Part shown: positions 1-5,136 of the stretch, in pieces
How positions within the stretch are numbered: the stretch's first letter is position 1
Layout of the letters: each line of letters begins with the position of its first letter
NCBI GenBank assembly: GCA_036270095.1
Contig: DATBDE010000026.1
Coordinates: 1-11,968 of the forward strand
Reading direction: 5' to 3'
Length of the DNA: 11,968 nt
From: DATBDE01 sp036270095
Lineage (GTDB): Bacteria > Actinomycetota > Thermoleophilia > Solirubrobacterales > Solirubrobacteraceae
Program-made: the position numbers and the translations under genes
The notes under the pieces: generated by a model
Database searches by the model: none
Told to the model about the DNA's origin: nothing
What the model saw: only the letters and a program-made list of their open reading frames with translations

Positions 1-282
1 GATGCGCGTGCCGTCGGCGTGCTCGGCCAGGCGCCACTCGAAGCGGATGTCGGAGACCAGGCAGGAGATGCGCACCCGGCCGCCGTCGTCGCGCGAGGCC
101 TCGATGGCCTGCGGCATCGGGAAGTCGGGGTAGCCGTCGGGGTAGATGGTCGCGCCGCCGTCGCGCACCTCGGAGGTCTCGATGCCCTCCCACCACTCCG
201 CGAAGCGCGACGCGTCGTAGAGCAGCTTCCACACCTCCTCGGGCGGGGCCGAGGTGGTGATCGCGTCACTGAACTGCGGCAT
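1..282 (-). CDS. SRPBCC (START/polyketide cyclase-like) protein, partial, C-terminus beyond the window
   Basis: The first 94 residues of a small SRPBCC-superfamily protein are visible; the gene runs off the left edge. The N-terminus (MPQFSDAITTSAPPEEVWKL, then a run with F-x-E-W-W near residues 27-31) is typical of the family, whose first strand is followed by a 'P-x-E-V-W-x-L-L-x-D' helix and a conserved aromatic patch. The family forms a helix-grip fold with a hydrophobic cavity for lipids, polyketides or other small ligands; the ligand here cannot be told. The ATG at 280-282 is preceded at 287-292 by a GAGGAG ribosome binding site read on the minus strand. The start lies inside the end of the upstream regulator gene (17-nt overlap), so the two genes are very likely co-transcribed and translationally coupled. 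A plain role in polyketide cyclisation is possible but not shown. Confidence 0.85.
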   Translation of the reverse strand, partial: MPQFSDAITTSAPPEEVWKLLYDASRFAEWWEGIETSEVRDGGATIYPDGYPDFPMPQAIEASRDDGGRVRISCLVSDIRFEWRLAEHADGTRI

Positions 283-3200
283 GGAGCTCCTCGAGCTCGG
301 CTTCGACGCGCTCGAGCTCATGGGCCGGCTCGACGAGACCGATCGCGGGCCGGCCGAAGTCGGCGAACACGGCATGCATGCGGTCGCCGCGCCCGCGGTC
401 GGTGATGCGCCGCCAGCCAGCGGCGGACTCGCGCAGGCGCCGCTGGGCCAGCGCGTCGTCGCCGCGCGCGGCGGCCACCAGGCCCTGCACGCGGGTCAGG
501 CGGGCGACCAGGGTGTCGGGGAAATCGGCCGGGCCGACCGGCTCGAGCGCGGTGGCGCGGATCTCGGCGTCGGCCTCGTCGCAGCGGTGCAGCGACGCCA
601 GCGCCTCGGCTCGAGCCAGGCGGGCCAGCGGACGGCTGATCGGCGCCTCGCCGTCCAGGGCGCGGGCGAGGAGGTCGGCGGCGCGCTCGTGCTCGCCGCG
701 GGCCAGCGCGACGAGGCCGCCGTCGCCGGCGGTCAGGCGCGCGTACTCGGGGCTGCTGAGGCGGTCGGCCAGCTCCTCGGCGTGGGCCGCTGCGTCGCGG
801 GCGGCGTCGAGGCGGCCGGTGCGCAGGTACAGATGGGCGCGTGCCGACCAGGTCAGCAGCTCGAGGGCGAAGGTGCCGACGCCGTGGAGGGCCTCCAGGG
901 CGCGGTCGATGAACTCCTCGGCCCGGGCGTGCTCGCCGACGGCCATGGCCGCCGCCGCGGCGTTGATCCAGATGCCTGCCGAGAGGTCGGGACGACCGGC
1001 CCGCACGGCGTCGACGCCGGCCTCGATCGACGGACCGTAGGCGTCGCGGAACTGGCCGCGGCGGATGAGCGCCAGCTGGCGGGCGTGGCTCACGTCGAAG
1101 CGCAGGAGCCCGTCGTCGAGCTTGCCACCGGCCAGGTCGAGGACCTGGGCGAGCAGCCGCTCGGCCTCGTCGGCATCGCCGGCGATGGCCTCCGACCAGG
1201 CGCGGGCGCTGAGCGCCTCGAGCCGCAGCGCCGGAGCGTCCAGGCCGGCCTCGTCGAGGATCTCGAGCACCCGCGTGGAGGTGTGCAGCACCCCGCGCGG
1301 GTAGCAGATGGGCCCGTGGTAGCCGCGCTCGAGGTGGAGCCAGGCGGTCGCGCAGGCGAGCGGGTCGCCCTCGGCCTCGACGAGCTTCAGGGCCTGCTCG
1401 AAGCGCTCCTCGGCCAGGGCGCGATGCCCGCGCCAGGCCTCGGCGTCGGAGGCGGCGAGCAGCAGCTCGGTGTCCTCGGGGCGCAGCTCGAGCGCCTCGG
1501 CCAGGAAGCCCGCGGCTTCGTCGATGGCGCCGACGGCGCGGGCGTGGTCGGCCGCGCGGGCGAGCTGCTCGACCGCCTGGTCGTCGCGGCCGGCCAGGCG
1601 CAGGTGGCGGGCGGCCTCGGCGGCGCGACGGCCGGGGCCCGGGTCGGCGCGCTCGATCAGCACCGTGGCGATCGCCTCGTGCAGGTGGGCGCGGTGCGGG
1701 CCGGGCAGGTCGGCGTAGACGGCCTCGCGCAGGAGCGCGTGGCGGTAGCCGAAGCGTCCGGCGCCGGCGTCGAGCAGACCCGTCTGGACGGCGCGGCTGG
1801 CAGCGGCGCGGGGGTCGTCGAGGGGGAGGCTGACGAGCTCGCCGGGGTCGAGGTCGCGACCGGCCACCGCGGCCAGCTCGGCCACGCGACGGGCGTCGTC
1901 GGGCAGCGGCGCCATGGCCGCGCGCACGGCGCCGCGCAGGCTCGCGGGCGGCTCGCGCTCGCCGGCCGCGAGCGCGCGGGCCTGCTCGACCGCCAGCAGC
2001 GCGTTGCCCTCGGCGCCGAGGACGACCTGGGCCACGTCGGCGTCGTCGAGGGCGCCGATCGCGCGGGAAAGGGTCGCGACGGCGGAGTCCTCGAGGGGCG
2101 CGAGCACGAGCTCGGCGGCCAGCGCGCCGCGGGCGCGGAGGGCCTGCTCGAGCGCGTCCACGGCCGGGCGGCGGGGGAGCTCGCGGCGGGTGAGCACGAC
2201 GAGCACCGGTAGGCCCGGCACCCGGCGGGCGACGTAGCCGGCGAGGTCGAGGCTGAGGTCGTCGACCAGGTGGAGGTCCTCCATGACGAGCACGGCGGGG
2301 CGGTCGTGGGTGGCCCAGGCGACGAGCTCGGCGGCGGCCTCGAACAGGCGCGCCCGTTCCAGCTCGGGCGGCACGTCGGCGCGTGCGGCGGGGTCACGGC
2401 CGAAGCGGGCGGCGAGCTCGGGGGCGAGGCGGCTGAGGTCGTCGGGCCAGGCCGACTCGGGCGGCGGGGCCGGGACCTCGCGGCCGAGCTCGGCCGCCAA
2501 CTCGGCCCACAGGCCGAGGGGCGCGCCGCCGCCGAGCTCGAGCCCGGCACAGACGGCGCCGCGGGCGCCTTGGGCGCGGGCACGGTCGAGCAGCTCGGTG
2601 GCCAGGCGGGTCTTGCCGATGCCGGCCTCGCCGCGCAGGACGACGACGGCGCCGGAGCCAGCGCGGGCCTCGTCCCACGCGCGCAGGAGCGCTTGCAACT
2701 CGGCCTCGCGGCCCGCGAGGGGGAGCAGGCGGCGGGTCGGAGCGGGCGCCGCCGTCGCTGCGACCACGACGGCCTCGTCCGCGGCCACCGCACTTGGCGC
2801 CCCTTCGCCCCTCAGCGCCTCGGCCAGCTCACGGGTCGCGGCGCTCGGCGCCAGGCCCAGCTCGCGGCGCAGCCGCTCGCGCAGGCGCTCGTACGCGGCC
2901 AGGGCGGCGGGGCGGTCGCCGGTCGCGGCCAGGCGGCGCATGAGGCGGCGGTGGACCTCCTCCCCCATCGGCTCGAGCGCGACCTGGCGCCGGGTGTAGA
3001 CGAGTGCTGCCTTGGGCTCGGCGTCCTCGGCCAGCCGCTCGAGCACGTCGATCAGGTGGTCGCGGTGGGCGTCGCGCGCCCGCAGCGCCCACTCGTCCTC
3101 GAAGCCGGCCAGCAGCGGCGCGTCGCCGAGCTCCGCCGCCCGGGCGAGCTCGCCCTCGGCGACGAGGGCGTCGAACTCGCGGGCGTCGACGGCGACGTCG

Positions 3201-3478
3201 CCGTCGAGCTCGAGGTGGTGGCGTGTCGCGACGACGTGGGCCCCGCCCGCCTCGCCGAGGTCGCGGCGCAGGGTCCAGACCGCGCTGCGCAGGCTGGCGC
3301 GGGCGCTGGTGTCGAGCACGTCGGGCCAGAAGCGCGCAGCGAGCTCGCCGCGGGCCTGCGGCGCGGGGTGCAGCGCGAGCCAGGCGAGGAGGCTCCAGGC
3401 CCGGCGCCCGGCCGGGGCCGGTAGCGGCTTCCCGTCGACCTCCACCGTCATCGGCCCGAGCAGGCGAACTCGGAGCAC
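266..3478 (-). CDS. SARP/AfsR-type transcriptional regulator with BTAD, STAND ATPase and TPR-like domains
   Basis: This is a large single-component regulator of about 1070 residues. Residues 1-90 form the OmpR-like winged-helix DNA-binding domain (start MLRVRLLGPMTVEVDGK, then a recognition region containing 'ARASLRSAVWTLRRDLG'). Residues about 95-235 are the bacterial transcriptional activation domain (BTAD). An AAA/STAND ATPase follows, with Walker A GEAGIGKT near residue 283 and a Walker B-like VLVMEDLH near residue 395. The C-terminal half is alanine/leucine-rich helical repeats of TPR type, ending in a short coiled-coil-like tail. Family knowledge: such AfsR-like proteins bind direct repeats spaced 11 bp and activate nearby genes, often for secondary metabolism, with ATP binding as a switch. 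I chose GTG 3478 because it puts the standard SARP N-terminus at residue 1; an in-frame TTG at 3514 would add 12 unlikely residues and run across the candidate operator. The gene overlaps the SRPBCC gene downstream and is divergent from the small ORF and SnoaL-like gene. The inducing signal and targets are unknown. Confidence 0.9.
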   Translation of the reverse strand: MLRVRLLGPMTVEVDGKPLPAPAGRRAWSLLAWLALHPAPQARGELAARFWPDVLDTSARASLRSAVWTLRRDLGEAGGAHVVATRHHLELDGDVAVDAREFDALVAEGELARAAELGDAPLLAGFEDEWALRARDAHRDHLIDVLERLAEDAEPKAALVYTRRQVALEPMGEEVHRRLMRRLAATGDRPAALAAYERLRERLRRELGLAPSAATRELAEALRGEGAPSAVAADEAVVVAATAAPAPTRRLLPLAGREAELQALLRAWDEARAGSGAVVVLRGEAGIGKTRLATELLDRARAQGARGAVCAGLELGGGAPLGLWAELAAELGREVPAPPPESAWPDDLSRLAPELAARFGRDPAARADVPPELERARLFEAAAELVAWATHDRPAVLVMEDLHLVDDLSLDLAGYVARRVPGLPVLVVLTRRELPRRPAVDALEQALRARGALAAELVLAPLEDSAVATLSRAIGALDDADVAQVVLGAEGNALLAVEQARALAAGEREPPASLRGAVRAAMAPLPDDARRVAELAAVAGRDLDPGELVSLPLDDPRAAASRAVQTGLLDAGAGRFGYRHALLREAVYADLPGPHRAHLHEAIATVLIERADPGPGRRAAEAARHLRLAGRDDQAVEQLARAADHARAVGAIDEAAGFLAEALELRPEDTELLLAASDAEAWRGHRALAEERFEQALKLVEAEGDPLACATAWLHLERGYHGPICYPRGVLHTSTRVLEILDEAGLDAPALRLEALSARAWSEAIAGDADEAERLLAQVLDLAGGKLDDGLLRFDVSHARQLALIRRGQFRDAYGPSIEAGVDAVRAGRPDLSAGIWINAAAAAMAVGEHARAEEFIDRALEALHGVGTFALELLTWSARAHLYLRTGRLDAARDAAAHAEELADRLSSPEYARLTAGDGGLVALARGEHERAADLLARALDGEAPISRPLARLARAEALASLHRCDEADAEIRATALEPVGPADFPDTLVARLTRVQGLVAAARGDDALAQRRLRESAAGWRRITDRGRGDRMHAVFADFGRPAIGLVEPAHELERVEAELEELHAAVQ

Positions 3479-3488
3479 AAATCCAAGT

Positions 3489-3518
3489 TTGACGGGCGGT
3501 TGACGGGGGCGCAACGGG
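3489..3518. promoter_or_regulatory. Tandem 11-bp direct repeats, candidate SARP operator
   Basis: On the plus strand TTGACGGG occurs at 3489-3496 and again at 3500-3507, exactly 11 bp apart. A third, weaker unit (GCAACGGG) follows at 3511-3518, again 11 bp on. SARP-family regulators are known to bind heptamer-like direct repeats with 11-bp spacing, and this array sits directly upstream of a SARP regulator start (3478) in the divergent intergenic region. Each TTGACG also resembles a -35 element in the plus direction. No convincing -10 is seen; TACGCA at 3531-3536 is the nearest weak candidate. Autoregulation and/or control of the divergent small ORF and SnoaL-like gene is inference. Confidence 0.5.
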
Positions 3519-3553
3519 CGCGCGGGAGCCTACGCAGCGTCACCGAATCGGAT

Positions 3554-3558
3554 GGAGG
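3554..3558 (+). promoter_or_regulatory. Strong ribosome binding site of the 43-aa small ORF
   Basis: A perfect GGAGG lies 6 nt before the ATG at 3565. It is the main reason to believe that the small ORF, and not the longer in-frame extension of the SnoaL-like gene from ATG 3552, is translated here. Confidence 0.65.
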
Positions 3559-3564
3559 TTCGAC

Positions 3565-3696
3565 ATGGCAGCAACGACGGTCGACGAGGGCCCCCTGGAG
3601 GCCCCGATGGCCGGCGACCCGCTTGGCGCTCAGGCAGGCGAAGAGCGCCTGCGAACCCACACCCCGTTCACCCACATCCTGGAGGCACATTCATGA
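3565..3696 (+). CDS. Small protein of 43 residues, unknown function, coupled to the SnoaL-like gene
   Basis: A short ORF begins MAATTVDEGPLEAPMAGDPL and ends THTPFTHILEAHS. It has a perfect GGAGG 6 nt upstream, and its stop overlaps the ATG of the next gene in an ATGA, the classical arrangement for translational coupling. The peptide is acidic in its first half and contains no cysteine, no transmembrane stretch and no recognisable domain. G/C at third codon positions is about three quarters, lower than in the neighbouring large genes, so the coding case rests on the ribosome binding site and the overlap and not on codon use. It could be a functional small protein, a leader peptide that sets translation of the SnoaL-like gene, or a chance ORF. 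I do not recognise the sequence. Confidence 0.5.
   Translation: MAATTVDEGPLEAPMAGDPLGAQAGEERLRTHTPFTHILEAHS
3681..3685 (+). promoter_or_regulatory. Ribosome binding site fixing the SnoaL-like start
   Basis: GGAGG lies 7 nt before ATG 3693. It selects this ATG over the in-frame ATG at 3552, which has no Shine-Dalgarno sequence. Confidence 0.75.
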
Positions 3697-4052
3697 CCAC
3701 CACCGGAACCACGTTCGACCTGACCGCCCTCGGCCGCACCGTGCAGCAGCGCGACGCCGCCGGCCGGCTGGCCTTCTACGCCGACGACGCGGTCATCGAG
3801 ATCGTCGACCGCGAGCACCCGCCGAGCGCGCCGCTGCGCTACTCGGGCGTCGAGGAGATCCGCGGCTACGTCGAGGACGTCGCGGCACGCGACATGACCC
3901 ACTCGGTCCGGCATGCGCTGAGCGACGGCGACACGGCGGCGCTGTGGGTCGACTGCGAGTACCCCGACGGCACGCGCGTGCGGTGCGCGGGAGCCATCGA
4001 GGTGCGCGACGGCAAGATCACCCACGAAGACGTCGTCCAAGAGTGGGACTAG
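3693..4052 (+). CDS. SnoaL-like / nuclear transport factor 2 family protein
   Basis: This 119-residue protein has the layout of the SnoaL/NTF2-like fold: an N-terminal helix (DLTALGRTVQQRDAAGRLAF), the family signature 'F-Y-A-D-D-A-V-I-E-I' around residues 28-37, the 'G-V-E-E-I-R-G-Y' helix near residues 53-60, and C-terminal strands ending 'A-G-A-I-E-V-R-D-G-K-I-T-H'. The family forms a cone-shaped alpha+beta barrel with a pocket; members are polyketide cyclases, dehydratases, isomerases or non-catalytic ligand binders, and the sequence does not say which. The start is ATG 3693, set by a GGAGG 7 nt upstream and an ATGA overlap with the preceding small ORF. It is divergent from the SARP regulator, whose candidate operator lies upstream of this two-gene unit, so control by that regulator is likely but inferred. 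Confidence 0.85.
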   Translation: MTTTGTTFDLTALGRTVQQRDAAGRLAFYADDAVIEIVDREHPPSAPLRYSGVEEIRGYVEDVAARDMTHSVRHALSDGDTAALWVDCEYPDGTRVRCAGAIEVRDGKITHEDVVQEWD

Positions 4053-4154
4053 CCCATTCTCGCCGTCCCTGACTAGCTCCTCGGGGCTCGCCGTGCCTAG
4101 CACGGCTTCACCCCTGCGTCACGAGCCAGGAAGCGCCGAGTTATGGCCTAGTGG
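4053..4154. other. Convergent intergenic region with a CTAG cluster
   Basis: These 102 bases separate the SnoaL-like gene from holA and carry no ORF of note. Together with the stop codons at the borders they contain CTAG at 4049, 4073, 4097, 4148 and 4155, an unusual density of a rare tetranucleotide, and the two hairpins described separately. A tRNA-like reading was considered and not supported. Confidence 0.6.
4090..4106. terminator. Perfect 7-bp hairpin between convergent genes, candidate bidirectional terminator
   Basis: GCCGTGC, loop CTA, GCACGGC form a perfect 7-bp stem. A further GGGG (4083-4086) and CCCC (4111-4114) can add an outer stem across small internal loops. It lies between two convergent genes (SnoaL-like ending at 4052 and holA ending at 4155), where a terminator is expected. 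There is no T-tract, as is common in actinobacterial terminators, so a protein-binding palindrome remains possible. Confidence 0.45.
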
Positions 4155-4160
4155 CTAGGC
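4146..4160. terminator. GCCTAG/CTAGGC hairpin overlapping the holA stop codon
   Basis: GCCTAG, loop TGG, CTAGGC form a perfect 6-bp stem whose right arm contains the holA stop codon (4155-4157, minus strand). An alternative stem pairs AGCGCC (4132-4137) with GGCGCT (4158-4163) and cannot form at the same time as the shorter hairpin. Its position suggests a terminator or mRNA 3' end stabiliser for the comEA-comEC-holA unit; no T-tract follows. Confidence 0.35.
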
Positions 4161-5126
4161 GCTCGTCGCTTCAGTGACGGCGAGTACGGCGGCGGTGTCC
4201 TCGCTGAGGGCGCCGCCGCCTCTGCTGTCGCGCTCGAGGTCGGCCAGGGCGGCCAGGGCCGCGCGCAGGCCCTCCTTGTCGCGGCGGCTGACGTCGTCGA
4301 TCAGCCGCTCGGCCGCCTTCGTCGGCATGCGCAGGCCCTTCCGCACCTGCGCAGGGCTCTGGCCCGCGGTCAGGCGGGTCGCGATGTCGTTGGCCTCGCG
4401 CAGGCGCTTGGCCACGTTCCAGATCAGGCCGGGGAGGCGCTCGCCCTGGGCCCGCAGCTCGAGCAGGCAGCGCTGCGCGAGGGCGTCGTCGCCGGCGACG
4501 ATGGCGTCGGCCAGGGTCCACACCTTGCGCTCGGCGCTGGTCGCGGCGAGGTCGTCGACCGTCTGCTCGGTCACCGTCGCGCCGGGGCCGAGCTCGAGCT
4601 CCATCTTCTCGAGCTCGCGCACGAGCCGCTGCTGGCGGTCGCCGACGTGGCGGATCAGCGCGCTGGCGGCGCCGCGGTCGAACTCGAGGCCGAGCTCGCG
4701 CCCGCGCGCGGCGACCCACTTGGGCAGCTCCCACGGCTTGACCGTCTGCTCGGCGGCGATGTCACCGCCGGCCTGCTTGACGATCTCGTGCACGCCGTCG
4801 GGCGCCTTGGCGCGCGACTCCTCGCGGGCGAAGAAGGCGATGGTGGTGTCGGGCGGCGGCGGCTGCATGGCCTGCACGAGCGGCTCCAGGTCGCCGGCCT
4901 TCCAGCGCTCGACGCCCTCGACGATGACGAAGCGGCGACCGAGGGCGAAGGTCATGGCCTGCAGGGCCGCGGCCGCCTGCTCCGGCGTCGCCGCGTCGCC
5001 CTCGAGGACCTCCACCCCGCCCGTGCCGGACTCCGACTCGGCCAGAGCCCGCAGCCGGGCACGCCGCTCGGCGATGCGGCCGTGGTCGTCGCCGTGGATG
5101 AGGTAGGCGGGCTTGAAGCTGGGCAC
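4155..5126 (-). CDS. holA: DNA polymerase III delta subunit
   Basis: This 323-residue protein matches the clamp-loader delta subunit in length and layout. The N-terminal domain starts MPSFKPAYLIHGDD, the equivalent of the family's 'YLI-x-G-x-D/E' motif at residues 8-14. A middle segment rich in 'F-x-x-R-E-E-S-R-A-K' follows near residues 98-110, then the helical region with 'R-L-V-R-E-L-E-K-M-E' near 166-175, characteristic of HolA, and a C-terminal collar domain (about 205-323). Delta opens the sliding beta clamp during loading at replication forks. The gene follows comEC after only 10 nt on the same strand, so they are probably co-transcribed; comEA-comEC-holA is a common arrangement. The start is GTG 5126. 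A GGAG abuts the start codon without normal spacing, so translation may depend on termination of comEC just upstream. The rpsT gene often found next to holA is not seen here. Confidence 0.93.
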   Translation of the reverse strand: MPSFKPAYLIHGDDHGRIAERRARLRALAESESGTGGVEVLEGDAATPEQAAAALQAMTFALGRRFVIVEGVERWKAGDLEPLVQAMQPPPPDTTIAFFAREESRAKAPDGVHEIVKQAGGDIAAEQTVKPWELPKWVAARGRELGLEFDRGAASALIRHVGDRQQRLVRELEKMELELGPGATVTEQTVDDLAATSAERKVWTLADAIVAGDDALAQRCLLELRAQGERLPGLIWNVAKRLREANDIATRLTAGQSPAQVRKGLRMPTKAAERLIDDVSRRDKEGLRAALAALADLERDSRGGGALSEDTAAVLAVTEATSA

Positions 5127-5136
5127 TCCGGCCAGG

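Noticed and set aside
254..2212. Long plus-strand ORF (652 codons) opposite the regulator gene
   Set aside because: It is a GC-rich antiframe of the SARP regulator. The translation is low-complexity Gly/Ala/Arg/Glu with no domain, and the minus strand encodes recognisable domains throughout.
3479..3514. TTG 3514 as the start of the SARP regulator
   Set aside because: It would add residues before the standard SARP N-terminus and make the 11-bp repeat array coding; GTG 3478 fits better.
3552..4052. N-terminally extended SnoaL-like protein starting at ATG 3552
   Set aside because: The extra 47 residues are Arg/Gly/Pro-rich and unlike the family, ATG 3552 has no ribosome binding site, and GGAGG sits correctly before ATG 3693.
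4083..4114. Possible tRNA in the intergenic region, suggested by GGGG...hairpin...CCCC
   Set aside because: Too short, only one proper arm, and no T-loop or anticodon arm; better read as a hairpin with a weak outer stem.
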